A stretch of 64,000 nt of DNA, taken from JAKAQB01 sp027320105. Lineage in GTDB: Bacteria; Actinomycetota; Acidimicrobiia; Acidimicrobiales; Palsa-688. Made by a program: the position numbers and the translations under genes. Where the stretch lies: contig DAHVMA010000056.1 of assembly GCA_027320105.1 (NCBI GenBank), positions 1 to 64,000 on the forward strand, given 5' to 3'. Below the pieces are notes generated by a model, which was not told the origin of the DNA, made no database searches, and worked only from the letters and a program-made list of their open reading frames with translations. Of the stretch, positions 27,654-36,440 are shown piece by piece (within the stretch, counting starts at the first letter, position 1; each line of letters begins with the position of its first letter).

Positions 27654-29011
27654 GCGCCCGGCGCTGGTGGTGCCGCCTGGCGTGGCTCGGCGGGCCGGAC
27701 GCCACGCCCGGCGTCGTGTTGGAGGCCGGCGCCGACGGGCTCCTGTCGGCGGTCACCGCCGGCGTGGCGGTCCCCCCGGACGGCGCTGACCGCCTGCCCG
27801 GGCTCACGCTCCCGGGCCTGGTCAACGCCCACTCGCACGCCTTCCACCGGGGGCTGCGCGGCTGGACCCAGGGCGACGGCGGCACGTTCTGGACCTGGCG
27901 GGAGCGGATGTACCGGCTCGCCGGCCGCCTCGATCCCGACCTCTACCTGGCGTTGGCGACCGCCGCCTACGCCGAGATGGCGCTCGGCGGGATCACGACG
28001 GTCGGGGAGTTCCACTACCTCCACCACGGCCCGGGCGGGACGCCCTACGCCACCGACGCTATGGGCGAGGCGCTCCTCGAGGCGGCCTCACGCGCCGGGA
28101 TCCGCATCACCCTGCTCGACACCTGCTACCTGGCCGGCGGGATCGGCCAGCCGCTCGACGACGTGCAGCTGCGCTTCTCCGACGGGGACGCGCCCGGGTG
28201 GGCGGCACGCGCCCAACGCCTTGCCGACGGCCCGACCGTCCGCGTCGGTGCCGCCGTCCACTCGGTGCGGGCGGTGCCCCCCGAGGCCATCACCGCCGTC
28301 GCCGAGTGGGCCCGCCTGCGCCGGGCCCCGCTGCACGCCCACGTGAGCGAGCAGCCGGCTGAGAACGCCGCCTGCCTCGAGGCGCACGGCCTCACCCCGA
28401 CCCAGCTCCTCGCCCAGCGTGGTGCCCTCGACGGGAGGTTCACCGCCGTGCACGCCACCCACCTCGACGACGCCGACGTCGCCACCCTCGGGGAGGCGGG
28501 CTGCGCCGTGTGCTTGTGCCCCACGACCGAACGGGACCTCGCCGACGGGATCGGCCCGGCGGCCGCCCTCCGCCTTGCCGGCGTGTCCCTGTGCGTCGGC
28601 AGCGACTCCCACGCCGTGGTCGACCTGTTCGAGGAGGCGCGGGGCATCGAGCTCGACGAGCGGCTCGCCACCGGCGAGCGCGGCCGGCACGACCCCGCCG
28701 CCCTCCTCGCCGGCGCCACCGCCGGCGGGGCCGAAGCCCTGGGCTGGGCCGGCGGCGGCCGGTTGGTGGTGGGGGCGCCGGCGGACTTCTGCACCCTCGA
28801 CACCGGCCACCCGCTCCTCGCCGGCACCCTCGGCACCGGGGGGGCCAACGCTGCTGGCGCCGCCGTCTTCGCCGCCGGCGCGGCGGCGGTGACCGACGTG
28901 GTCGTCGCCGGCATGCCCGTCGTCGCGGGCGGCTCCCACCTGCGGGTCGGCGACGTGGGCTCCGCCCTCGCCTCCGCCATCCGGGCGGCATGGGGCCAGG
29001 TGGGGGGATGA
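27650..29011 (+). CDS. hutF: Formimidoylglutamate deiminase
   Basis: Amidohydrolase-superfamily enzyme converting N-formimino-L-glutamate to N-formyl-L-glutamate plus ammonia. Metal-site motifs are VNAHSHAFHRGLRG (first two His), HAHVSEQPAEN, AVHATHLDDAD and CVGSDSHAVVD. The 453 residues fit. Its presence implies the five-step Hut route that ends with deformylation. ATG 27650 overlaps the hutH stop (ATGA). Confidence 0.93.
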   Translation: MSARRWWCRLAWLGGPDATPGVVLEAGADGLLSAVTAGVAVPPDGADRLPGLTLPGLVNAHSHAFHRGLRGWTQGDGGTFWTWRERMYRLAGRLDPDLYLALATAAYAEMALGGITTVGEFHYLHHGPGGTPYATDAMGEALLEAASRAGIRITLLDTCYLAGGIGQPLDDVQLRFSDGDAPGWAARAQRLADGPTVRVGAAVHSVRAVPPEAITAVAEWARLRRAPLHAHVSEQPAENAACLEAHGLTPTQLLAQRGALDGRFTAVHATHLDDADVATLGEAGCAVCLCPTTERDLADGIGPAAALRLAGVSLCVGSDSHAVVDLFEEARGIELDERLATGERGRHDPAALLAGATAGGAEALGWAGGGRLVVGAPADFCTLDTGHPLLAGTLGTGGANAAGAAVFAAGAAAVTDVVVAGMPVVAGGSHLRVGDVGSALASAIRAAWGQVGG

Positions 29012-30207
29012 GCGGGGGGAGCGTGCCTGACTCGCTCCTCGTGACCGGGATCGGCGAGCTCGGCCTGGAGGGCGGCCCGGCGGCCCTGCTCATCGCCGGT
29101 GGGCAGGTGGCGTGGAGCGGGCCCGCCGACCGGCTGCCCGAGCAGGCCGGGGGGGAGCGCGTCGACGTCGGCGGGCGCGCCGTGATCCCCGGGTTCGTCG
29201 ACAGCCACACCCACCTGGTCTTCGCCGGGCAACGGGCGGCGGAGTGGGAGGCGCGCATGGCCGGCCGGCCCTACGCCGCCGGAGGCATCCTGACGACGGT
29301 GCGCGCCACCCGGGACGCGACCGAGAGCCAGCTGGCCGACCGCACCCGCCGCCTCGCCGCCGAGGCGCTGCGCAGTGGGACGACCACCCTCGAGGTCAAG
29401 AGCGGCTACTGCCTCGAACCCGCAGGCGAGGAGCGCATGCTCCGGGTCGCCAGCGGGTTCACCGCTGAGACGACCTTCCTCGGGGCCCACGTCGTCGCCC
29501 CCGAGTACGCCGGCAGGACCGACGACTACGTGGAGCTCGTCGCCGGCGAGATGCTGGCCCGCTGCGCGCCCCTCGCCCGGTGGGCGGACGTGTTCTGCGA
29601 GGAGCGGGGAGCGTTCGACGCCGACCAGTCCCGTCACGTCCTGCGCGCCGCAGCCGCCGCCGGCCTCGGGCTGCGGGTCCACGGCAACCAGCTCGGCCCC
29701 GGCCCTGGTGCCGGCCTCGCCGTCGAGATGGCGGCGGCATCGGTCGACCACTGCACCCACCTGTCGGCGGGCGACGTCGAGGCCCTCGCCGGGTCGGGCA
29801 CCGTTGCGACGCTGCTGCCCGGGGCCGAGTTCTCCACCCGCTCCCCCTACCCCGACGCCCGCCGGCTGCTCGACGCCGGCGCACGCGTCGCCCTCGCCAC
29901 CGACTGCAACCCGGGCACGAGCTTCACGACCTCCATGCCGCTGGTCGTGGCCCTGGCGGTGCGGGAGATGCGCATGACCCTCGCCGAGGCGCTCGACGCC
30001 GCCACCGCCGGCGGGGCCGCCGCCCTCCGCCGCGACGACATCGGCGGCCTGTCACCTGGCCAGCGTGCCGACCTCGTCGTGCTCGAGGCACCCACCGCAG
30101 CGTGGCTCGGCTACCGGCCGGGCGTCGACCTCGTGCGCGCCGTCGTGCGCGGCGGGCAGCTCGCCGCCGGCTCCTGGCCCGGGCGGGGTGCGGCGGGGAT
30201 CGCCTAG
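29008..30207 (+). CDS. hutI: Imidazolonepropionase
   Basis: Third step of histidine degradation: opens imidazolone propionate to formiminoglutamate. A TIM-barrel amidohydrolase of 399 residues with metal motif GFVDSHTHLVFAGQR, then EVKSGYCLEP, LGAHVVAPEY, LRVHGNQLGPGPG and ALATDCNPGTSFTTSMP. ATG 29008 overlaps the hutF stop. It is the last hut gene; the ABC-F gene begins 6 bases later and may be co-transcribed. Confidence 0.95.
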   Translation: MSGGSVPDSLLVTGIGELGLEGGPAALLIAGGQVAWSGPADRLPEQAGGERVDVGGRAVIPGFVDSHTHLVFAGQRAAEWEARMAGRPYAAGGILTTVRATRDATESQLADRTRRLAAEALRSGTTTLEVKSGYCLEPAGEERMLRVASGFTAETTFLGAHVVAPEYAGRTDDYVELVAGEMLARCAPLARWADVFCEERGAFDADQSRHVLRAAAAAGLGLRVHGNQLGPGPGAGLAVEMAAASVDHCTHLSAGDVEALAGSGTVATLLPGAEFSTRSPYPDARRLLDAGARVALATDCNPGTSFTTSMPLVVALAVREMRMTLAEALDAATAGGAAALRRDDIGGLSPGQRADLVVLEAPTAAWLGYRPGVDLVRAVVRGGQLAAGSWPGRGAAGIA

Positions 30208-30213
30208 ACCGTC

Positions 30214-31836
30214 GTGCTGAGCGCCAAGGCAGTCGCCCTCTCACGCCGCGGCGAGGTCGTCCTCGACGACGTGTCGCTCTCCGTCGGCGCCGGCAGCCGC
30301 CTCGGCGTGGTCGGCCCCAACGGCATCGGCAAGTCAACCCTGCTGCAGGTGCTCGCCGGCGAGATCGAGCCGGAGCGGGGCGTCGTCGAACGCGCCCCTT
30401 GCTCGCTCACCGTCGGGCTGCTCACCCAGGAGCCCGACGCCCGGCCCGGCGAGAGGCTGCTCGCCTACCTCGCCCGGCGGACCGGGGTGGCGGCCGCCGG
30501 CGAGAACCTCGACCGGCTCACCGAGACCTTGGCGGCCGACCCCGACGCGGTGGAGCCCTACAGCCAAGCCCTCGATCGTTTCCTCGCCCTCGGCGGCGAC
30601 GACTTCCGAGCGCGCGCCCAAGCGACGTGCGCCGAGGTCGGCCTCGACGCCGGCAGGTTGGAGGTCCCGGTGAGCGACCTGTCCGGCGGCCAGTCGGCCC
30701 GCGCCCGGCTGGCGGCGGTGCTGCTCGCCCGCTTCGAGGTGCTCCTGCTCGACGAGCCGACCAACGACCTGGACTTCGAGGGGCTCGACCTGCTGGAGAG
30801 GTTCCTCGCCTCGGTGCCGGGCGCGGTGGTTACCGTCTCCCACGACCGGGCGTTCCTCGACCGATCGGTGACCCGCATCCTCGAGCTGGAGGAGCACACC
30901 CACCGCGCCGTCGAGTACGCCGGCGCGTGGAGCGAGTACGTCGAACGGCGTGCCTTGGCGCGCAACCAGGCCGGGGCCGCCTACGAGGAGTGGCGCGCCG
31001 AGCGCAAGCGCCTCGCGACCCGCATCCGGGCCCAGCGCGCCTGGTCGGAGCAGGGTGTCCGCCGGGCGGTCAACAAGCCGCGGGACAACGACAAGGCGCA
31101 GCGCGGCTTCCGCATCAACCGCACCGAGAAGCAGGCGTCCAAGGTCCGCATCTCCGAACGGGCCCTCGAGCGGCTCGGCACGATGGACAAGCCCTGGGAG
31201 GGCTGGCAGCTGCACCTCGACCTGTCGCCTGCCGGGCGCAGCGGTGACCTCGTGGTCCGCCTCGACGGCGCCGTCGCCCGCCGTGGCGCCTGGACCCTCG
31301 GCCCGGTCGACCTGGAGGTCCACTGGGCCGACCGCATCGCCATCACCGGCCCCAACGGGGGCGGCAAGTCCACGCTCCTCGGGGTGATCCTCGGCCGGGT
31401 CCCGCTCGACGAGGGGCGGGTGACCGTCGGGCCGTCGGTGCGCCTGGGCGAGCTCGACCAGCGCCGGGCGCGCCTGGGGGCGTCGACCCCGCTGCTCGAC
31501 GCGTTCGTGGCCGATGCCGGCGTGCTTCCCGAGGAGGCTCGCTCTACCCTCGCCAAGTTCGGATTGACGTCGCTGCACGTGAGCCGTCCGGTGGGAGGAC
31601 TTTCCCCAGGGGAGCGGACCCGCGCCCAGCTCGCAGCTCTCGCGTCGGCCGGCACCAACTGCCTGGTCCTCGACGAGCCGACCAACCACCTCGACCTGCC
31701 CGCCATCGAGCAGCTCGAGGCGGCCCTCGACGACTTCACCGGCACGCTCCTCGTCGTCACCCACGACCGCTGGCTGCTCGAGTCGCTGCGCTTCGACCGG
31801 GCGCTCGAAGTCGCCGACGGACGCGTGCACCCCTAG
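30214..31836 (+). CDS. ABC-F family ATPase (ribosome-associated)
   Basis: Soluble protein of 540 residues with two ABC ATPase domains and no membrane segment. Walker A motifs are GPNGIGKST and GPNGGGKST, signatures LSGGQSARARL and LSPGERTRAQL, and Walker B motifs LLLDEPTNDLD and LVLDEPTNHLD. The charged linker between domains (about residues 245-320) contains RINRTEKQASKVR. Such proteins act on the ribosome as translation factors or antibiotic-protection proteins. The subfamily cannot be fixed here. It starts at GTG 30214. Confidence 0.9.
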   Translation: MLSAKAVALSRRGEVVLDDVSLSVGAGSRLGVVGPNGIGKSTLLQVLAGEIEPERGVVERAPCSLTVGLLTQEPDARPGERLLAYLARRTGVAAAGENLDRLTETLAADPDAVEPYSQALDRFLALGGDDFRARAQATCAEVGLDAGRLEVPVSDLSGGQSARARLAAVLLARFEVLLLDEPTNDLDFEGLDLLERFLASVPGAVVTVSHDRAFLDRSVTRILELEEHTHRAVEYAGAWSEYVERRALARNQAGAAYEEWRAERKRLATRIRAQRAWSEQGVRRAVNKPRDNDKAQRGFRINRTEKQASKVRISERALERLGTMDKPWEGWQLHLDLSPAGRSGDLVVRLDGAVARRGAWTLGPVDLEVHWADRIAITGPNGGGKSTLLGVILGRVPLDEGRVTVGPSVRLGELDQRRARLGASTPLLDAFVADAGVLPEEARSTLAKFGLTSLHVSRPVGGLSPGERTRAQLAALASAGTNCLVLDEPTNHLDLPAIEQLEAALDDFTGTLLVVTHDRWLLESLRFDRALEVADGRVHP

Positions 31837-31849
31837 GCTGCAGCGGCCC

Positions 31850-32428
31850 ATGAAGATCTACACCCGGCGAGGCGACGACGGCACCACCGGCCTCCTCTAC
31901 GGCGGCCGGGTCCGCAAGACGTCCGCCGTGATCGCCGCCAACGGCGCCGTCGACGAGGCCCAAGCCGCTCTCGGCGCCGCCAGGGCCGAGGTCGAGCGCG
32001 GATCCGAGCTCGACCTCCTCCTCGTCCGCCTCGAGCGAGACCTGTACGTCCTCATGGCCGAGCTCGCCACCGCCCCCGCCAACCGCACCAAGTTGCACGA
32101 CGGGCACACTCGCGTCGACCCGTCGATGGTCGCCGCCCTGGAGGACCGCATCGACGAGCTCACCGGACGCTTCCCCCCGCTCACCGACTTCGTCGTGCCC
32201 GGCCACGACCGGGTCGCCGCCTCGCTCGACGTGGCCCGGACGATCGTGAGGCGCGCCGAGAGAGCGGTCCTGCTCGTCGAGGAGGAGCAGGCCGCCGCCG
32301 GCGCGCCATCCCAGCCGGCATCCCAGGTAGGGCCGTACCTCAACCGGCTCTCCGATCTCGTCTGGACCATGGCCCGTTGGCACGAGCACGGCGAGTCGCT
32401 GCTCTCTCGCCAGACCACCACACCCTGA
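31850..32428 (+). CDS. Cob(I)alamin adenosyltransferase, PduO type
   Basis: Transfers adenosyl from ATP to corrinoid, making adenosylcobalamin. The N-terminal ATP motif KIYTRRGDDGTTGLLYGGRVRK and the trimer-forming helical bundle (VPGHDRVAASLDVARTIVRRAER) identify the PduO family. The 192 residues are typical. TAGGCT overlaps the preceding stop and lies 10 bases before the ATG. It links with metH as the cobalamin-related content of the window, although MetH itself uses methylcobalamin. Confidence 0.92.
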   Translation: MKIYTRRGDDGTTGLLYGGRVRKTSAVIAANGAVDEAQAALGAARAEVERGSELDLLLVRLERDLYVLMAELATAPANRTKLHDGHTRVDPSMVAALEDRIDELTGRFPPLTDFVVPGHDRVAASLDVARTIVRRAERAVLLVEEEQAAAGAPSQPASQVGPYLNRLSDLVWTMARWHEHGESLLSRQTTTP

Positions 32429-32441
32429 GAGGAGCCACCCG

Positions 32442-33869
32442 ATGTCCCTCGAGCTCACCGCACCCGCCGAGGTCCCGGCGGACGTCCCAGTCCTCGGCGT
32501 CCCTGTCTACGCCGACCTCAGCGTGCCCGACGGGTCGGGCGTCGAGCTCGACGGCGGGTTCCTCCGCCGGTGCGGCTTCGAGGGCAAGCCGGGCCAGTCC
32601 CAGGCGGTGCCGGCCGACGACGGCTCGAGCATCATCGCCCTCGGCGTCGGCGAGGCGGGCGCCGTGGACGCCGACGTGCTCCGCCGGGCGGGTGCCGCCC
32701 TGGCGCGCGCCGCCAGCCAGGTCGAGGCGGCGGCCACCACCCTCGCGGTGGCCGCCGCCGACCCCGAGGCGGTCGCTGCTGTCGTGGAAGGCGCCGCCCT
32801 CGCCTCCTACCGCTACCCGGGCTCCACCCGGAAGCCGCCCCCGAGCGCCCTGCGCCGGCTCGCCGTCGTCGGCGCCGACCCCGACGTCATCCGCCTCGGC
32901 GAGGTGCGCGCCCGGGCCACGGCACGGGCACGCGACTGGATCAACGAGCCCGCCGGGACTATGACTCCCACCCGGCTCGGGGAGATAGCCCTCGAGCTGG
33001 CCGAGGCGTACGGCCTCTCAGCGGAGGTGTGGGACGAGGACCGCATCGCCGCCGAAAGGCTGGGAGGGCTCCTCGCCGTGGCCGCCGGCGCCGCCGCGCC
33101 CCCCAGGCTCATCCGCCTCGCCCACGAGCCGGAGGGTGCCGAGGTCACGATCGCCTTGGTCGGGAAGGGGATCACGTTCGACTCCGGCGGGCTGTCGCTC
33201 AAGCCGGCCAACTCGATGATGACGATGAAGGGCGACATGGGCGGCGGGGCCGCTGTCCTCGCCGCCGTCGCCGCCGCCGGCGAGCTCGGCCTCGGCGTAC
33301 GGGTCGTCGGGTGGGTGGCAGCCACAGAGAACATGCCAGGGGGGAGGGCGCAACGGCCGGGGGACGTGTTCGTCGCCCGCAACGGGGTCAGCGTCGAGGT
33401 CCTCAACACCGACGCCGAGGGACGCCTCGTGCTGGCCGACGCACTGTCCCTCGCCAGCGAGGAGCGACCCGACGCCATCGTCGACGTCGCCACGCTCACC
33501 GGCGCGCAGGTCGTCGCGCTCGGCAAGGGCGTCGCCGGCGTGATGGGCAACGACGCCGACCTCGTCGCTCGCGTTGCCGCCGCCGGCGCCGCCGTGGGCG
33601 AGCCGGTGTGGGAGCTGCCGCTCGTAGAGGACTACCGGGAGCACCTTGACTCCGAGGTCGCCGACGTGAAGAACATCGGCAAGGCCGGCGAGGCGGGGAC
33701 GATCATCGCCGGCCTGTTCCTGCAGGAGTTCGTCCCCCCCGGTACCCCCTGGGCCCACCTGGACATCGCCGGGCCGGCGTGGTCGGAGGAGGACAAGGGC
33801 TGGTTGCGCAAGGGGGGCACCGGGTGGGCGGCGCGGACGCTGCTCGAGCTGGCGCGCCGCTGGGAGTAG
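32442..33869 (+). CDS. pepA: Leucyl aminopeptidase (M17)
   Basis: Two-zinc/manganese hexameric aminopeptidase that removes N-terminal residues from peptides. The catalytic domain carries VGKGITFDSGGLSLKP and the family signature NTDAEGRLVLADAL. The N-terminal domain (about residues 1-165) is variable, as usual. Its 475 residues are typical. An AGGAG sequence 7 bases before ATG 32442 supports the start. It lies 13 bases downstream of the adenosyltransferase gene, so probably in the same transcript. Confidence 0.94.
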   Translation: MSLELTAPAEVPADVPVLGVPVYADLSVPDGSGVELDGGFLRRCGFEGKPGQSQAVPADDGSSIIALGVGEAGAVDADVLRRAGAALARAASQVEAAATTLAVAAADPEAVAAVVEGAALASYRYPGSTRKPPPSALRRLAVVGADPDVIRLGEVRARATARARDWINEPAGTMTPTRLGEIALELAEAYGLSAEVWDEDRIAAERLGGLLAVAAGAAAPPRLIRLAHEPEGAEVTIALVGKGITFDSGGLSLKPANSMMTMKGDMGGGAAVLAAVAAAGELGLGVRVVGWVAATENMPGGRAQRPGDVFVARNGVSVEVLNTDAEGRLVLADALSLASEERPDAIVDVATLTGAQVVALGKGVAGVMGNDADLVARVAAAGAAVGEPVWELPLVEDYREHLDSEVADVKNIGKAGEAGTIIAGLFLQEFVPPGTPWAHLDIAGPAWSEEDKGWLRKGGTGWAARTLLELARRWE

Positions 33870-33902
33870 GCACCCTGGTGTGAGTGCTCGGTGTGAGCGC
33901 TT

Positions 33903-33958
33903 GGGGCGGGTGGGTGCGGGTGGGTGTGGGGCGGGTGGGTGTGGGTGCGGGAGGGGGG
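33903..33958 (+). repeat. G-run array with quadruplex potential
   Basis: Repeated GGGTGGGTGC/GGGTGGGTGT units form at least eight runs of three or more G on the plus strand. They lie between the 3' ends of pepA and the convergent ABC permease. The array may form a G-quadruplex in the pepA mRNA and serve as an end-of-transcript structure. Confidence 0.6.
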
Positions 33959-34056
33959 CGTCGCCGTCGCCGTCGCCGGCGGTCCCGGCCTCGGGCCCCG
34001 GCCCCGGGTGTCGCTTGCGGGTCAGGCTTGTGGGGGTCGGGCACCCGTGGGGAAGG

Positions 34057-34872
34057 TCAGGCCCGCCGGTACGCCCGGACTGCCAGCGGAATGAACACGG
34101 CGAGGATCCCGGCGATGCAGGCCGCGCTCTCCCAAGCCCCCTGTCCCAGCGGGCCACCCAGGGCGAGGGCGCGCATCTCGTCGATCACGATGGTCACAGG
34201 CTGGTTGCTGGCGAAGGCCTGCAGCCAGCCGGGCATCGACGCCACCGGAACGAACGCCGACGACACGAACGTCAACGGGAACAGCCAGATCAGCCCGAAG
34301 CTGCCGACCGCCTCCTCGTCTTTGATCACGAAGCCGAGGTAGGCGGACACCGAGGTGATCGCCATGCCGAAGGCCACCGCCAGGACGACCATCCAGACAG
34401 CGGGTAGCGCTCCGTTGTGGAAGCGGAAGCCGACGGCGGTGCTCACGCCGAGAAGGACGAGCACGGTGACAGTCATGCGCAGCAGGTCGGCGAGGAGGCG
34501 ACCGGTGAGCACAGCGGAGCGCGCCATCGGCATCGACCGGTACCGGTCGACGACCCCCTTCTGGATCTCGCGAGCGAGTCCGATGGCGGTGCCGAAAGAG
34601 GCAAAGGCTGCGCTCTGGCCGATGATGCCGGGGGTCAGGTAGTCGACATAGCCGCCAGGGACGTTGGTGTGGATCGCCCCACCGAACACGTAACGGAACA
34701 GCAACACGAAGATCACCGGTTGGATCACGGCGAAGAAGATCAGCGCAGGCGTCCGCCAGTACGCGATGAGGTTGCGCTTCGCCACCGTCATGCCGTCGCG
34801 CACCGCCCAGGCCACGCGCTGGCGCCCCCCGGGCACCTCCCGCAGCTCCCTCTTCGGTGCGAGCGTTGTCAT
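34057..34872 (-). CDS. ABC-2 type transporter permease (DrrB-like)
   Basis: Membrane subunit of 271 residues with about six hydrophobic segments, the first starting IFFAVIQPVIFVLLFRYVFG and the last near IAGILAVFIPLAV. The pattern RYRSMPMARSAVLTGRLLADLLR between helices is typical of daunorubicin-type (DrrB) exporters. ATG 34872 overlaps the ATPase stop by one base (TGATG), so the pair is translationally coupled. The exported compound is unknown: drug, lipid or antibiotic. Confidence 0.88.
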   Translation of the reverse strand: MTTLAPKRELREVPGGRQRVAWAVRDGMTVAKRNLIAYWRTPALIFFAVIQPVIFVLLFRYVFGGAIHTNVPGGYVDYLTPGIIGQSAAFASFGTAIGLAREIQKGVVDRYRSMPMARSAVLTGRLLADLLRMTVTVLVLLGVSTAVGFRFHNGALPAVWMVVLAVAFGMAITSVSAYLGFVIKDEEAVGSFGLIWLFPLTFVSSAFVPVASMPGWLQAFASNQPVTIVIDEMRALALGGPLGQGAWESAACIAGILAVFIPLAVRAYRRA

Positions 34873-35927
34873 CAGTCCCTGCCTCCGTCGTCTGGGGCGG
34901 CGCCGCTGCCCGGGCCGCGGCGGGGCCGCCCGCGCCCCCGGCCGGCGCCGGCGGGTCCCGACGCCTCCTCGGCCTGGTGGCCGGTGAGCGCGAGGAAGAC
35001 GTCGTCGAGCGACGGGCGGCGCAGCGCCAGACCCGAGACCTCGATGCCGGCCGCGTCGAGATCGCGCACCGCCTGGACCATCGCCTGCGAGCCGCGATTG
35101 CCGACCCGTATCCCGACCATCGCCGTCTCGTTGTCCACCGCCGGCTCGCCGTCCGAGAGGGAGGCGACGGCATGAGCGGCGCCGGCCAGGCGGGAGCGGT
35201 CGGTCACGGTGAGCTCGACCACATCGCCACCAACGCGGTCCTTGAGCGACTCCGACGTGCCGGCGGCGATCACCACCCCGTGGTCGATCACCACGATCTC
35301 GTCGGCGAGCTCGTCAGCCTCCTCCAGGTACTGGGTCGTGAGCAGCAGGGTCGTGCCGCCCGCTACCAGGTCGCGCATCACCGACCACATGCCGTTGCGG
35401 CTGCGCGGGTCCAGACCGGCAGTGGGCTCGTCGAGGAAGAGGACGGCGGGTTGGGCGATGAGGCTGGCCGCGAGGTCCAGGCGGCGGGCCATGCCGCCGG
35501 AGTAGGTCTTGGCCGTGCGCTCGGCGGCGGCGAGCAGGTCGAAGCGCTCCAGCAGCTCCTGGGCGCGCTGGCGCGACCGCTGCTTGGAGAGGTGCGAGAG
35601 CCGGCCGAGGATCACGAGGTTCTCCCGCCCCGTGAGCTCGTCCTGGATCGCCGCGCTCTGACCGGCGAGACCGATGATCTCCCGCACCGCCTCGGGGTGG
35701 CGTACCACGTCGCGGCCTTCGATCACGGCCCGCCCGCCGTCGGGTCGCAGCAGCGTGGTGAGGATGCGCACGGCGGTCGTCTTGCCGGCACCGTTGGGGC
35801 CGAGCACGGCGAGGACCGTGCCACGGTCGACGGCGAAGTCGACGCCACGCAGCGCGTGCACCGAGCCGAACGACTTGCGTAGGTCCTCCACCAGGATGGC
35901 GGGGCCGGGATGATCGAGCGAGGTCAA
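34872..35927 (-). CDS. ABC transporter ATP-binding protein (DrrA-like)
   Basis: Nucleotide-binding subunit of 351 residues. Walker A is GPNGAGKTTAV, the signature YSGGMARRLDLA and Walker B VLFLDEPTAGLD. The C-terminal extension with LRRPSLDDVFLALTG is the DrrA-family regulatory tail, followed here by a Gly/Arg/Pro-rich end. The start is set at TTG 35927, behind GGAG at 6 bases and just before the homologous region. It pairs with the overlapping DrrB-like permease. Confidence 0.9.
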   Translation of the reverse strand: MTSLDHPGPAILVEDLRKSFGSVHALRGVDFAVDRGTVLAVLGPNGAGKTTAVRILTTLLRPDGGRAVIEGRDVVRHPEAVREIIGLAGQSAAIQDELTGRENLVILGRLSHLSKQRSRQRAQELLERFDLLAAAERTAKTYSGGMARRLDLAASLIAQPAVLFLDEPTAGLDPRSRNGMWSVMRDLVAGGTTLLLTTQYLEEADELADEIVVIDHGVVIAAGTSESLKDRVGGDVVELTVTDRSRLAGAAHAVASLSDGEPAVDNETAMVGIRVGNRGSQAMVQAVRDLDAAGIEVSGLALRRPSLDDVFLALTGHQAEEASGPAGAGRGRGRPRRGPGSGAAPDDGGRD

Positions 35928-36440
35928 GGGGAGCTCCGTTGGGTGGGCAAGGGCGATGGGGTGGTGGGCGGCGACCGGGGCGGCCGGCAGCCGGCCGGAG
36001 GCGTGAGGCAGCCCGGGGCTGACCGGACGGGTGCGAGCAGCGGCCCCGCTGGTTCGGCCGGCGGGAGGGCCGGGCCATGGTGGCGTACCCGGCACGGGGC
36101 TCGCCATCGAGCTCGCCACCGAGAATGTCGGGAACGGCCGGAATGGGCAAGCCGGCGAGGGGCGGGTGGGCTGTCGGGCGAGGTGAACGGCACGGGAGAG
36201 GTGGGTGGCGGCGCGCGTTCGCGTGACAAACCGCGCGTAGCCAGCCAAACCGCGCGCATTCACACCCACATACCGTCGTCTGTGCGCGCAGGTCCCTTGG
36301 CTGCGCGCGGGTTCGCCCACGAGGGCCCACGCCGGCCCCGCCGCCGCCTCCACCCCCCACGCCGGCCCCGCCACCGCCTCCGCCCCCCCGCCGGCCCCGC
36401 CGCCCCACGCCGGCCACGCCTCCCCGGCACTGACGAAGGC
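35928..36440. other. 513-base gap without a recognisable gene
   Basis: This is upstream of the exporter genes. It contains two direct copies of CAAACCGCGCG (36227-36237 and 36246-36256, 19 bases apart) that could be operator half-sites. Near 36330-36420 there is a C-rich tract built from GCCGGCCCCGCC-like units. Open frames across it are compositional only. Confidence 0.6.
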
